A stretch of 64,000 nucleotides of DNA from Canna indica. Lineage: Eukaryota; Streptophyta; Magnoliopsida; Zingiberales; Cannaceae. Location: NCBI GenBank assembly GCA_034359265.1, contig CP136891.1:52530501-52594500 (forward strand), written 5' to 3'. This document shows, one piece after another, positions 21,670 to 43,682 of the stretch (position 1 is the stretch's first letter; every line of letters starts with the position of its first letter). Under the pieces are notes generated by a model. It saw only the letters and a program-made list of their open reading frames with translations, had not been told where the DNA came from and ran no database searches. The translations under genes and the position numbers were made by a program.

Positions 21670-22692
21670 TTTTTTTTTTGAAAAAGGTACAAAAATACCC
21701 TTGACGTTTTCTCGCGGATACTAAAATACCCCTAACATTTTTTTGGGATCAAAAATACCCTTCACATTATGAATTGGGGTATTTTCTCACAGGTATTAAA
21801 ATGCCCCTAACGTTTTCTCACAAGTACAAAAATACCCCTAATATTTTCTCACGAGTACTAAAATACTCCTAACATTTATTTTGGACCTAAAATACCCCCG
21901 AGGTTATTGAAAATGGTACAAAAATGACATCAGACTAATTTTTGTTAGGTGACTTAACGGAGATGTCATGGATGCTAATAAAGATATTGACTTTACATGT
22001 GACACATATGTAAAGAGCAATTTGCCACGTAAGTGACACATAATAAATCGAAAATTGCAAAATTTGGTTCGATTTCAAACCGATTTTTTAATTAACCAAA
22101 TTTTAAATTTTTTTATTCACTTATACGATTGCGTGGTAAGTTGCTCTCTGCATATGCACAACGTATAAAGTCAACATCTTTGTCAGCATCCATGACATCT
22201 CCGTTAAGTTTCACCTAATAAAAGTTAGTTTGATATCATTTTTATATCATTTTCAATAACCTCAAGAGTATTTTAGGTCCAAAACAAATATTAGGGGTAT
22301 TTTTGTACCTGTGAGAAAATGTTAGAGATATTTTTGTACCTGTGAGAAAACGTTAGGGGCATTTTAGTACCCGTGAGAAGACATCATGGACATTTTAGTA
22401 CTCGTGAGAAAACGTCTTGACCCGCATGCGTGTCAGATGTCCACGTCATCAGTCCCAGTCATCAGCCACGTCATCAGTCCCAATCATCAGCCACGTCATC
22501 AGTCCAAATCATCAGCCACGTCAGTTCCGTTATCTCTCAACTAACACCGTTTACCTATAGGGGCATTTTTGTACCCAATTCATAACGTGAAAAATATTTT
22601 TGATCTCAAAAAAATATTAGGGGTATTTTAGTACCCGCGAGAAAACGTCAGGAGTATTTTTGTACCTTTTCATTTTTTTTATTATTATCAAA
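21670..22692. mobile_element. Palindromic DNA element upstream of KTN1
   Basis: The outer arms are inverted copies: about 21682-21775 ('ggtacaaaaatacccttgac' and on) against about 22570-22672. Inner arms at about 21890-22035 and 22130-22280 also pair, centred near 22085. The motif 'tac(c)aaaataccccta' with 'gttttctc' recurs over ten times in both orientations. Near 22440-22525 a 25-26-bp unit ('cacgtcatcagtcc') is repeated about four times. The flanks read GTTAATTTCCCAAG (21656-21669) and GTTAACTTCCCAAG (22693-22706), a 13/14 match that could be a target duplication; if the true length is 9 bp it would fit a Mutator-like MITE. No coding capacity. Confidence 0.72.
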
Positions 22693-22863
22693 GTTAACTT
22701 CCCAAGGTTTGTTCTCTTTTATATTTAATTTTCATAATTAAATATTTTTTTTAATGTTCATATATGATTAACCACTACAGATTTAATTATTACAAATATA
22801 GTATTAAAAGAAAAAGAAAAACGTTCTTTTTTAGTTTTCAATTTAAACAAGAGTGTACGAATT

Positions 22864-22870
22864 TATAAAA
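22864..22870 (+). promoter_or_regulatory. Candidate TATA box of KTN1
   Basis: TATAAAA about 90 bp before the start codon, which would put transcription start near 22895-22900 and leave a 5' leader of about 60 nt. Position fits; no other promoter element was identified. Confidence 0.45.
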
Positions 22871-22958
22871 GAAAGGTGGTTTCGTCTCCTTCAACGTTAT
22901 CTCTACCTGCGGAATTAGTTCCTCTTCCCCAACCCTAGAGAAGACGCAGATCTCGACC

Positions 22959-32717
<9,759 letters not shown>

Positions 32718-33095
32718 AAGTTTTGCGATGGAGTTCACTTTGATTCTTCAGTCTCATTTTTACCGCTAATGATTCACTCATTGGATGTGTTGCTGTGTGC
32801 AAGATATAAATTATTGAATCCAGTCCGTCAAATGCTGTGTTCAAAGCTTGAATTTGTTGTACGCATACCAAGAGACTTGTACTAATCGTTCCTGGAATCA
32901 TGTTGTCTTTGAAATGTATTCACGCCCAAGTACTTCTCAAATGAAGATAATTTGCAGTATAGAGACTTTTTTGGGAAACTTGCGATCCACTATACCGTGG
33001 ATATTATACACTTGGGCTCATTTCTATTTGTCGATCTTGCATGTCAATTTTGGTATCATTGAGGACGGATTTTGTTCGTAATTTTTGAGAAAAGT
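32718..33095 (+). other. Presumed KTN1 3' untranslated region and downstream flank
   Basis: Non-repetitive sequence directly after the KTN1 stop codon. No unambiguous polyadenylation signal stands out, so the 3' end is not placed. Confidence 0.5.
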
Positions 33096-33099
33096 GCGC

Positions 33100-33884
33100 C
33101 ACCCTTCTGTGGTGACTGGGCAAGCCCCTTAGAGGTGTGCTTATGTCTCTTAGTCTTGCCTGCAGAAAGTGCATAGCTGGTCCTCCAAATGAACCTTATG
33201 TTCTTTTGTTTGTAGCCTTAAGGGCAATCCACATTTGTACTTTCATCTTAAGGGAACATTTGCACTCCCAAATCTTTGTACATGTGTAGTTCTTAACCCT
33301 GCATTCCATATAGACTTTATACAAAGAGGCGAGTGATCATGTAGATATCCCTCGTGTTCCATCTCCATCGGATTGTATCACTTTGTTTTGTTAGCAAGGG
33401 AGGGCCAATATAGTTTATGAACTTGGTTATGTTAGATTGGTTCACCCGCCTCCTCCAAAGTGAATCGTCATTGCTCTAGGTTTGGGTTATAGTATTTTGC
33501 CATCATAGCTAAGGCGTCTGCTCTCCTTATACAGCTCTAGGAAGATGCTAGATAGATTTTGATTTATGTGCCATTGTCTCTTCCAGAAGTTAGTTAAGTT
33601 GCGGTTGCCCAATTTTGCCTCTATGCCAATTGAGAATAAGTATTTTGCACCATAGATTATCTTCCATACATTGGACCACTCACTGGTGTTGTGAGATAAC
33701 CATTCGTTTCTCTAGAAATATTTGTAGCATGCTATTTCGATCCAAAGTTATTATTGCTTGCAATGCACACCAACATTGTCCCCTATCTGGCCACATTGTT
33801 TGCTTCAAGGTTTAATATGCCTAACCCTCCATTGTGCTTGAGGTTTGTGGTAGTCTCCTAGTGTACGAGGACCTTAGTGTTGTT
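33100..33884 (-). pseudogene. LINE fragment, post-RT region
   Basis: On the minus strand near 33830-33780 the frame reads NGGLGILNLEANNVAR and then a stop; GGLG..NLE.N.A is the conserved segment following RT in plant LINEs. Downstream pieces (about 33690-33550) show W..IIYG and LTNFWKRQW, like the region before zf-RVT. Heavily decayed. The fragment ends where an LTR-like sequence begins (33885). Confidence 0.55.
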
Positions 33885-34545
33885 TGTTGACCTAAGATTT
33901 TTAACTTTGATCTTAATTATCTAGGTTTTGATGATAACAAACATAAAACTGATATTTTCATTAAGTAATAATTTCAGATTCCAAGTTGAGTTGTGCAACA
34001 TTCGCGGTCGAAAAAATGACGAACTCAGCAAAAATCGAAAGGACACTCGTCGATCCTCGAAATTCGTCGAAAAGTTAGAGTATAGATTTAGGGTGTTTAA
34101 AATTCATATATATACTCTTTATGATGCAAAAGAAATAACCAAAACCAGAAATCCATACCCAAAAACTTGAAAACGCTGAAAAGACAAATACTGAATTTCA
34201 GTCGAATTCGGGCTGATGTTCGGTCGACGACCTAGGATCTGCCCAAGATCAACCGCAACGGCTCTTTTTTGAGCCGTTGAGTGTCGTTGAACTCGACTTT
34301 TAACCCTTGTTTTCTATATATACTTGGGCTCCATGCCTTCCACACTCTCCCTAGAGTTCCTTGAGCCATACTTTGTGATTACAAAGCTATATTTGAGCCA
34401 TTTTCTCTCAAACCCTAATTTTTGACACATTGGTTCTTGGTTGAGTCTTACACTTGATTGATTCATCATCTTGAAGCATCAAAAGGAGCTAGGACTACTT
34501 GTTTGGAGCTAAGTATTTGTGATTACAAAATTTTGACAATACATC
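33885..34545 (+). mobile_element. LTR-like fragment, copy 1 (probably Ty1/copia)
   Basis: Begins TGTTGACCTAAG and runs through 'ttttgatgataacaaac', 'attccaagttgag' and a 'ctatatatacttgggctcc' block. The same series recurs at 34975 in the same orientation. It stops matching at about 34545, so it is truncated. Confidence 0.6.
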
Positions 34546-34639
34546 CAACAATGATATTCCATCATGATTTTGTATTACTATTACAACCACTTTTTTGTAG
34601 AATTATATTGAATTCCTCAATGATGGGTTTTTCTTATTC

Positions 34640-34870
34640 CATCTAAGAATCATACTAATCAAATTGCATTTAAATATTTTTTTTAACATTCAACTTCAAA
34701 CGAAATTCATGCAACACTTTTCTATAGTTCTCCAAGTATGCATATCATATGTGCCCGGAGCTCATACTTGAAGAATAAGGGATATACTATCGAAATTTTG
34801 AACTCAAGTGAATGTTAAAAAATATATTTAATTGCAATTTAAATAAAAATATGTTCCCAAACTCTCCAAC
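34640..34870. mobile_element. Small foldback MITE
   Basis: An arm at about 34659-34698 ('aaattgcatttaaatatt' then 'ttaacattcaa') is the inverse of about 34805-34846 ('gaatgttaaaaaatatattt' then 'gcaattt'). The element is short and AT-rich, with no confirmed target duplication. Confidence 0.5.
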
Positions 34871-34974
34871 AAGGTACAACTCAGATTGTAAATCATCTCT
34901 AACTTTTGTAATTCTTATAGACAATAAAGCAATATTTAAATGGATCTAAGGCTGTGTTTGATAGCTAGGCATAT

Positions 34975-35945
34975 TGTTGGCCTAAAGTTCTCAACTTTGG
35001 TCTCAATCTTGATTTTGGATGATAACAAACTAGGAACTAATATTTTATTGAGAAATAACTTCAGGTTCCAAGTTGATAAGCACGCACGCCCGTGATCGGA
35101 AAGATCGATACATAATTGGAAAAAATTCAAGGGCCGTTGGTTGAAAAAACTGCAATGGATGCAGTTTTTATCTAAGGTTCGGTTGATTAACGGTGGATCG
35201 ACCTATGACCGGTGTTGGACCGACGGGATAACCAACAGTTGTGAACTGTTTCTCCCGAGTCTTAAAGCCTTGTAACACTATATATACCCCTTGTTAGCCT
35301 TCTTTGAGCTCCAATGCTCATATTGAGCCATTTTTTGATCCATTCTAAACTTTGATTGAGCCCTTCTCTTAAAATCCTAGCTTTAAACTCTATCCTTCTT
35401 GATTAAAGCATTGATCCCTTAAGGATTCATTGGTAAAGGTATCAAGAGGAGCTAGGAGACTCTATTTGGAACTAAGTACTGTTTGCTGTATTTGTTACTC
35501 CATTTTAATTGTAATTTTGGTTTATTTTTGTGTACTTTTAAGTTTGTTATAGAGCTAGGGTGTAGGTCTTAGAATTTAAGTGGTTGCATTCGTGTAGAGG
35601 CATAAGTCCACTCGGTTTTGTTAGTTTAGTTAGTTGTCCTTGGAGATAGAGGTGTTGGAGTTACTCTCAAGAGGGAATGACCCTCAAAGAGAGAGAGAGT
35701 TCTAACCTTAGCTAGTAAATCCTCTTGGAGAAAACTTTCTATATAATAAACTTGGTTAAAATCATAAGCGGGGAGCTTGGATAGTGGATGTATGCTTTGT
35801 TAGAAGTCAAACCACCACAAATTCATTATAATTTATGTTTGTATTGCTTATGTGCCTACTTTTTATATACTTGTTTTTGCTTACTATATCTATTGAATTG
35901 ATTAAAAGACTAATTATTAGATACAAACTATTCAACCCCTCCCAC
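34975..35945 (+). mobile_element. LTR-like sequence, copy 2 (probably Ty1/copia, solo)
   Basis: Starts TGTTGGCCTAAAG, parallels copy 1 for about 560 bp, and goes on to an end near 'caaactattcaacccctccc', a 3'-terminal context common in large plant copia LTRs. A 'gtaggt'-rich middle and GA repeats occur at about 35690. No internal domain lies beside it, so it is probably a solo LTR. Boundaries are approximate. Confidence 0.55.
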
Positions 35946-36955
35946 CCTTCCGTCCAACTGTGCCACCACAAGAGAGCCATGTTTTTCATTTTCCATCTTT
36001 ATTTTTTTTTGGCTAGGAGAGTGAGAGTCTTTTGCTATTTTGATTTTGCTCTATTCACTTGTTGACAATTAGTGATTGTTGAACTCAGTTGGACTTTGCT
36101 TGTTCCGACCTTTTTGAATTCAATTGGAGCACAATAAATTCAATTTGAATTTTGTGATAGTTATTCAAATTTATTTAGAGGACAGTTTAGTAAAAAGCAC
36201 ACATTACTAGTTGTTATACCTAATAGGACAATGTGGATTATTAGTAAGATTACCTGCGCATATCAAACCCTATAATGTAATATTACCACTAATTTAAAAG
36301 GTGACAATCTATATGGTAATCAAGATTGCTGATCATCTTAGTTGGCAATGCATCAAACACATCCTAAGGTATTAATATATCATGAGTTAAGGGTCGATAA
36401 ATTTGTGACACATATCAACTCAAGATTCATAACATTTTTGTTAGATTTAAGCCCTACAGTTAGACCAAACTAATTAAGTTACTCTTTATTTTAATTATTT
36501 ATCAAAGAATTAAATTAAACATAAAAAAACTTAAAATAAACATAACTAAGCAGGACTAATTAAGTATGGTTCAACATAACTAAACATGCATGGATCGATA
36601 ATCATATAACTAAATATGAATGGATAAGTTTCAAATGACTAATTATTAATTAATTAATCAACTTTAATTAAAAAAATATGTATGGATTAAAAACATACCA
36701 AAACAACAAACACTAAGCTGCCGTGAGAGGAGGATACAGTTGGAAAAGAGAGAGGGGAAAGGAGAAGGGGCGACGTTGCTCCTTTCGGCACCGGTTCCTC
36801 ACTCCAGTAAGCACTAAGCTTCTGTTGTCCCTTTTCATCCGGTAGAACCAGCAAAGAGAAAGGGGATAGGAGGAGATAACGTCGAGATCAAGAGAGGAGG
36901 AGAGGGTAATAGTGCAAGCGGGAGAGAAAGGGGGGCGGGGCGAGAATAAAATAGT
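35946..36955. other. Unassigned sequence
   Basis: No gene recognised. A purine-rich GC island at about 36715-36945 has an incidental open frame on the minus strand without protein-like features; it may be the inside of the CACTA derivative ending at 37139. Confidence 0.45.
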
Positions 36956-37139
36956 TATTCTTTTATGACACTGTGACAACCACTTGTGGTTGTACCATTG
37001 CAAGGTCGAATCAATAGTTTGTGATGAAAAAATGCATCATCGCGATGACTTATTTGCGACGATAATTTTTTATCATCGTAGAGGTGTCACATTTGCAAAA
37101 GTAATTTTGCCATGAAAAATCACTTAATTTATAGTAGTG
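36956..37139. mobile_element. Right end of a CACTA-type element
   Basis: Ends in ATTTATAGTAGTG (inverse CACTACTATAAAT). Inside are subterminal-like repeats of 'catcgcgatgac', 'gcgacgataa' and 'tcatcgta'. The matching left end was not found, so the element is truncated or its start lies in diverged sequence. Confidence 0.5.
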
Positions 37140-37459
37140 TAAATATATTACCTTGAGGGACTTTCAAAGGGTTTATAGAAAGTGCATATCTAAGTACTCT
37201 ATTGTCATGTGCTAAACTCTCTCAATCAGATAATATATAGACATCATGTGCACACGCAAAGCATTAGTAGTGAACTCTTCTTTTTGGTATTTTTGTATTT
37301 GACTTTATCATTATCACTAACACGAAGTGTTTCTTCATCCAACCCCCACGAAAAACCAACACATAGATACTTGCCACCACCTGCCCGAAGGCAGCCAACA
37401 CCCAAACGGTGAAGATCAACAGGCCTAAGCCCACCATACCCTAAGGCAAACATAGCATA

Positions 37460-37740
37460 CTAGGATAATCGGGATTGACCCATCCGAACTTATCATAATA
37501 TAAAGAAACTTGAAAGCAATCGGGATTGGCCTGTCCAAACTTGCTCAATGAGACGCGAAGGATCAATCGGGATTCGCCCGTCCGAACTTGCCCTTTAAGA
37601 TATCATAGGAATAATCGGGATTTGTCCGTCCGAACTTATTCCTTAAAAACAACTCGGGAATAATCGGGATTTGCCCGTCCGAACTTATTCAACGAGGCCA
37701 TACCGGAATAATCGGGATTTGCCCATCCAAACTTGTTCCA
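37460..37740. repeat. Minisatellite, about 48-bp unit, six copies
   Basis: The core AATCGGGATTTGCCCGTCCG followed by AACTTATT starts at about 37467, 37518, 37565, 37613, 37662 and 37709. It sits inside the LTR in a place equivalent to the 47636-47840 repeats. Confidence 0.92.
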
Positions 37741-39139
37741 CAGGTTGAGAATTTGCCATCCAACCTTCCGGGCCTAGCCTGCAATCCGGCTTCTACCCGA
37801 GCCTCTCCGCCATTAAATAAGAGATGGCGCAACATGACCTAAGTCAAGTGTCTCCTATGGTGTCATAGGGATGTATCAATTGGGAAGACTCCACAATACC
37901 CAATACCCGATCCCAACTCCTAGACCCGTAATATCATAAACCCGTGAGGTTTTTTTTCATGTATAAACTTTACTTGTTGGTTCGTAACAGACTATGCTGC
38001 CCCTTTTCTCAGTTTTAATTTTTGCAATTAAAATTATAGTCACCAAGATTAGGGTTTTGTTTTAGGGTTTTGTTTTAGCTTACTGTTGTGCTCGAAACTG
38101 ATGTATTTAATCCGAATCTGGTCTCCAGAGTGTATCCTATGTTTCCAAACTATATTTTCTGGTCAAAACGATAGATTACATGACTATCTTCAGAAAACTA
38201 CATACACCACAACAAGTATTTCAAAAACAACATATATTCATCATCTCAGCATGACATTCCAACAAACTTGATTTTTCAGCATGACATGGAAATAAATCCA
38301 AAATTTACAAAAATTAGATATCTAATTATCACAAAAATAGAATACAAATCTTGAGATAATCTAACAATTGTTCTATGCATTAAACAAGGCAAACAAGCAT
38401 CAATCATCATCTTTAAACAAGAATCAAGTATCATTATCAAAAACTTATCTCAAGATCACACATGACATCAACATCAAGATCTTAACTTGTAACACATGAG
38501 TTCATCCCAAAAATCACAGATTTATTGCAAGGCATGCTTTGGCATATAAGATCCTAAATTAACAAGCGATTTAAGACATAGGTCTCAAGAACACACAAAA
38601 ACCTTCTCTTAGGCATTTTATCAAACACATAGAGGGCACCCTCATCCCTCATCTCCACCTTGGCCGAGCCCCATAGGGGAGGGTTTAGGGCCTCCTCAAG
38701 TATGGCAAACAAAAGAATGGCGAAAATTCGAGAGATCGTCAGAAAACCAATCAAGAACATCTTGCCTTCAAGAACAGCTTCAAGAATTCGAAGAAATTCG
38801 AGAAGAATGAGGGTAAAACCACTCACATGAATAGGAAGGAAAATTAGAGTAGAAATCCCAATCGACGGCCTCCGAATCCGACTCAAAGAGGTGGCGGCTC
38901 GACTCCACCAAGGGGGAAGAGGGGGTGGCGGCTCCACTTCAAGCCGCCGGCTTGAAGAGAGGGAAAGGGAAAGAGAGAGAGAGGCTCGGCTCAGGTGGCG
39001 GCTCCCTTCTCGGCTCCAAAGGGAAGGGAAGAAGAGGAAGGAGAGGAAGGGGCTCGGCTCGGTGGTGGCTGGGCTTGGCGGCTCCAAGAGGGGAAGGGGA
39101 GGGGCGGTTGTCGGCTGGCTCCTCCCTTCAAGATACTTG

Positions 39140-39162
39140 TGCGGCTCCAATAGGGAGCCGCA
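39140..39162. other. LTR stem-loop: perfect 9-bp stem, 5-nt loop
   Basis: TGCGGCTCC pairs with GGAGCCGCA around the loop AATAG. The equivalent position in other LTR copies also forms a hairpin. Confidence 0.8.
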
Positions 39163-39168
39163 TACCAC

Positions 39169-39190
39169 GGGGGGGGGGGGGGGGGGGGGG
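39169..39190. repeat. Poly-G tract, 22 bases
   Basis: Uninterrupted G22 directly after the LTR stem-loop; can form G-quadruplexes and is prone to slippage and sequencing error. Confidence 0.9.
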
Positions 39191-39716
39191 TGTACTCCTC
39201 TCCACAAACCTAATTCCACTAACCCTCAGCAAACTTGCATCCGCCTCGAGCCGAATCCAAATCCGCTAACCCGACTAAGCTTAAATAATTCAATCTAACC
39301 CCATGCCCCACATAAACATCGCACGCATGCACACCAATGCCATACAATTTATTAATCAAGGACATGCAACAACATAATTTAAATAAATTTATCTAACTAA
39401 GAAAAGAATATGCACAATCCAAATTTTCTACTTACCCGAGCTCGTAAGCTCGCACGGACTATGAGTCGACTCAGCTCGACCTCGGACTAGTCCGCTAGGC
39501 TAACAATCATGAACAAGCATAGAAAAGAAACATTAATATCTAGGATATTACAACTTTCTATTTCAACTGAACGATACCTTAGGCATAGTGAGAGAAGATA
39601 AAGGAAAATATATTTTTAGGGATGTCTTGAGCGATGATGCCTCTTTGAATCTCACGGGGATACGCATAGAATGAGTCAAGGCTAATATCAGAGATGTCGA
39701 GTTTAATACCAATGAA

Positions 39717-40633
39717 CACTACAAGAAAAATGAGCATCAGTGACGGAAATTTTGTGATGGCTAAAATTCGTCACAAACTGTGATAAATTTGTGACGGCGT
39801 GAAATGAACTTTTTTTTTTTCAAAATAGTGATGGATTTGTGACGAAAAATCCGACACAAGACAGTTCCGTCACAAAATATATGACCAATTTGACCTACAA
39901 TTTTTAATAAATAGCATCAGTGATAGAATAGTGACTAATTTCATTTCCGTCACTAATATTCTGACACTAATCCGTCATTGAAATTTTTTCTTTATATATA
40001 CGTCATTGAGCGACCATATAACAGTGACAAATCAGTGATGGAAGTAGAAGTCTGTCACAAAATTAAACTAAATATTATTAAAACAAATTTTATTATGTTT
40101 AGTTCCACATGAGTTAAAATTATTTTTCACTTATTCTTAAGCATCATAAATATAACTTTTTTAGTCTCATATGAATTATTTTTTTTCTCCTAGTTTTCTT
40201 AAATTTTATAAATTGATACCCCATGAGACCTAAAAGTTTATTATCATACTATCTTTTATAAATTTATTAAAAATATTATAAAAGTATAAATAATAATATT
40301 ATATTATATTATATTATATTATATTTATAATCTATAATATAATAATATAACTAACAACTTTTTTATTAATAAGAAATCATAATTAATATCATAATTAGTG
40401 ATAGAAAATTTATTTTCGATCATTGATATCAGTGACGAATTTTGTAATGAAAATTTTTTCGTCACGACACATTCATCACAGAAGACCAAATGGAGCATTA
40501 GCCACGAGACTTTTAGTGACAAACTTTGTGACAAAAATTTCTGTCACTTTTCGTCATTGATATCCTTTAGTGACGAATTTTTAAGCATTAGTGACATATT
40601 TTACCATCACTGATGTCTGTTTTTCTTATGGTG
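39717..40633. mobile_element. Non-autonomous CACTA element
   Basis: A 917-bp element with ends CACTACAAGAAAAA / CACCATAAGAAAAA and a 3-bp duplication GAA (39714-39716, 40634-40636). Subterminal repeats 'agtgacgaattttg' and 'gtcacaaa' occur in both orientations over most of its length. No coding region. Confidence 0.88.
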
Positions 40634-40645
40634 GAATCCCTGGTA

Positions 40646-43358
40646 TGTCACACCCCAGACCCAAGGTAGCGTGACCGGCCGGGAATACACACCCGGACCC
40701 CGAAGCCTCATAACCAAACAGAGATATAACAAATACTCAACTGGAATGCATATGTAACTATGATGTAAAGAGAGTAAAATCCCAACACTCGAATGTGAAA
40801 AGCCGAGAAATAGTGACGATGTCTCACAAGAGACTACAAGTATGATAGGGACATCCATAAGCAAAGAATAAATGACAGGACTCCTTGACTCTCTACTACG
40901 ACTGGGGAAAAGTCCTTCCGCTGAGCTTACGCCGCCAACTGCATCAGGCTTCATGAGCCACACCTGAACATACACACATAGGCAGGAGGGAATGTGTATA
41001 TAACTCAGTGAGTGGTAGGGTAACACTATACCCACCCTCAGAGATAATAAAACTATAAGAGCATGTAGATGAACAGTGCACAAATAATCTAACAAGCGAA
41101 AAGAATCATGTCATCCACTAATTCACATCAAGTATAACAAATATGGAAAACATATGAATCCAATAAGAAGATCAGACATAATGAATTCAGTTCACAAAGG
41201 TCCAGTCACCAATCTGAAACTTTCATCAAACATTACAAGCCGCTCTGGCTTTATCTTTGGGGACCCGCGCACTAGCCGCAATTTGCGCCTCTAGCTACGG
41301 TCCCTCATAAGTCAGGAATCTCCCTCCGACATAGGCCACATAAAAGGGTAACTGTTAGGGTGGCTTCTCGGCATGTACCCGACTCAGAGTCGTCTCTTCG
41401 GCGTCTTGCTGACAACGGATGGGTGTTTCGGAGTCGTCTCTTTGGGACTCTGCCCATCACCGGTTGAAACCTCTTACTCATAAGTACATCAAGCATAATA
41501 GGGCAATATAACAAAGTAAATCTATAAATTACATTGTTTCCATTCATCATGTTCATCACAACAATATAGTTTAGATCTACCATAGTAGCAAGAGTATAAT
41601 CATTGAAATAACTCATTTCTCAAGTAACACAAGACTAGTTCCCAACACTTAGCCAAATTTCTACAGCGGTTTTGTCACCAATACCAAACTAGTAATCCTA
41701 AATGATATGATCACGAAGCTCCCAAAAAGATTAAGCTTGTATATTCTACTTGCTAACCCCAGAGTTTCAGATCGTTTGGATAGAATATCAGTCACGAATC
41801 GGTGTGACGAATACGCCATCCCAGTAATTCTGCACCTGCTGGGATTTCTACATTCATGAGCAGATTTTTATAGTTGACTAGCCATATTGCAAAATTCATA
41901 ACTATGTCATTCCTTAACCTTTTTCCCTCAAACCAACTTTGTTCATTACAACTTGTTACCTATAAGGTCTTCCCGATATTTCACTACCCACGGACAACAC
42001 ATGACATTTAAATCAGAGCGTCAAAACCCCAACTCATTGTAAATTCTGCAAATTTCTGCTATGCGCAGAACCGGACAGCTTTGATTAGCCTTCGAACTAA
42101 TTGTGTAAACCTGGTCATTTCAACCCAGCAATTTGTGAAATTTAGCATCGAGACTATTCATGTATTATTCTCTCTATTCCTAGAAGTGTGGGCTAATCCG
42201 ACGACTTCGCAGCCCCCGAAATTTGTGTCCAACTTGCATAAAAATTATAACTATCAAGCAAGTTCCTATTTTTATCATCTCTCCCTTTTGATCACCAAAC
42301 ACCCCACTTGGACCCTGTTTTGTCCAGAATTTAACCTCCCCTAATCCTTATTAAACTCAGGATCATGTTCTTGCAAATAATCATAAAGGCTACGCATTGT
42401 ACTACCACCACAACATGGCAAAGTTACATCAACATGAACTACTAATTCTACTATCGTAGTATGACAAAGATTTCTTCATTCCTTCATACAAGAAATTTAG
42501 ACAAATGGAAGCATCTCAAAACCACAATGGATCACATGCATCATTAGAATTCTATCTCAAAAATCCACCAACTAATGAGGACTTACCTTACTGATCATGA
42601 TCATGAGGGAGTAATTTAAGGGGCTGTCCTCCAAAGTTGAGGTGCCTCTCACCTTTCAACTATGTGGAGCAGCACCTCGCTATGGCTTCATGATTGATCT
42701 TGATTGATCTCTTTTTATTTTTATCATGCATATATAGGATTGTTTCTCAAGACTCCAAAACAAGATTTAAGACCTAACTTTCCCATAAAAGCAATAATTG
42801 GAAATAATTGCACAAATCAAGCAAGCATGGGGACGACATAGGCGACATGGTGTAGGCGGCATGAATTGGAAATCCTCATATGGGGAACTAGAGCATAGAT
42901 CCACTCATCAGAAGGAAGGGAAACCCAAGGATAAGATGACCATCGAATTTGGCGACGGTCGGCTCTGGCGATCTTGACAAATCCGACCACCAATTTTGTA
43001 GGTGCCGCTCACCCCTTGCTTAGATTGTTCGTGCCTTCCTCTCCCCATGCAGTTGCCAAAATCCCTTCTTTAAACCCTCTTTTCTTTCTTTTATTAAATT
43101 ACCTTAATGCCCTTATAACTTAAGTGAGCCATATATGAGCCTATACACTTCCGATTTGAGTTCCGCTTGAACCCCCCGAACTCGACTCGAGTTCAACTTA
43201 CATCTAACATCCAAACCAAGTACCATGAAATAATTTTGCTTGCGCATAGGTACCTCAATTCGTGCCTCACGACGATTCATTCGGCCAGCTCTGACGCGCA
43301 TCCTGATTTTCCACTGGAACCACAATAAATAAAATTTAAAATTCCCACGGGTATTACA
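40646..43358 (-). mobile_element. Tekay-type solo LTR, minus strand
   Basis: Left edge TGTCACACCCC (40646), right edge GGGTATTACA (43358): the inverse of TGTAATACCC...GGGGTGTGACA. Length 2713 bp. It keeps a donor-like GTAAGT on the minus strand (from 42596) and an acceptor TGTTCAG (AG at 40965-40964) beside the 'actcagtgagtgg' block. The flanking pentamers (TGGTA / AATTA) do not match, so the target duplication is decayed or the ends were rearranged. No internal domain adjoins it. Confidence 0.85.
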
Positions 43359-43682
43359 AATTAATGAGGACGTGTGTATCCTTATATGGTTGGGTGGAGC
43401 CCCCGAGCTAAGTAGTGTCTGACTTGACTTGAGTCTGTTTCATGCGTATGGGTGCTTTTGGGCATGATCTGATCGAGCCCAAAGTGCTAGTCCAATCCAC
43501 CTTTAATTTAATATGGACTTTAGAAATGAAGCGGTGCACTATTGTAGCAAACTCTCCTTTAGTATCGACCTTAAAGTAAGAAAAATTAATTCATAAAAAT
43601 TTTAATTTACTTTAAATGATTACTTTCTAAGTCAACCAAACAAGGGTTTAGACGGTGGGAGAAGATAAAGGAAAATATATTT

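Larger units (their letters stand above)
37376..39552 (-). mobile_element. Tekay-type LTR, partial, minus strand
   Basis: The right edge reads 'aggatattaca' (39552), the inverse of a TGTAATATCC LTR start. It keeps the family landmarks in minus orientation: perfect stem-loop 39140-39162, donor-like GTGAGTGG (38826 downward) and a minisatellite block in the distal half (37460-37740). A distal end with GTGACA was not found, so the left boundary is approximate. Confidence 0.6.
39613..43658 (-). mobile_element. Tat-type LTR fragment split by two later insertions
   Basis: 39613-39716 and 43359-43540 together match the stretch at about 44790-45060 (phrases 'gatgcctctttgaatctcac', 'gagatgt' and 'aatgaggacgtg'). 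Between them lie a CACTA element (39717-40633) and a solo LTR (40646-43358). The whole is bracketed by a 24-bp direct repeat, GAGAAGATAAAGGAAAATAT plus ATTT, at 39592-39615 and 43659-43682. Confidence 0.65.

Noticed and set aside
21317..21724. 135-codon open frame in AT-rich DNA
   Set aside because: Composition is Asn/Ile/Lys/Tyr-rich as expected by chance, no motif, no gene context, and it runs into the palindromic element.
38554..39219. 221-codon open frame on the minus strand
   Set aside because: Pro/Ser/Leu-rich, overlaps the LTR stem-loop and the poly-G tract; explained by GC-rich LTR sequence.
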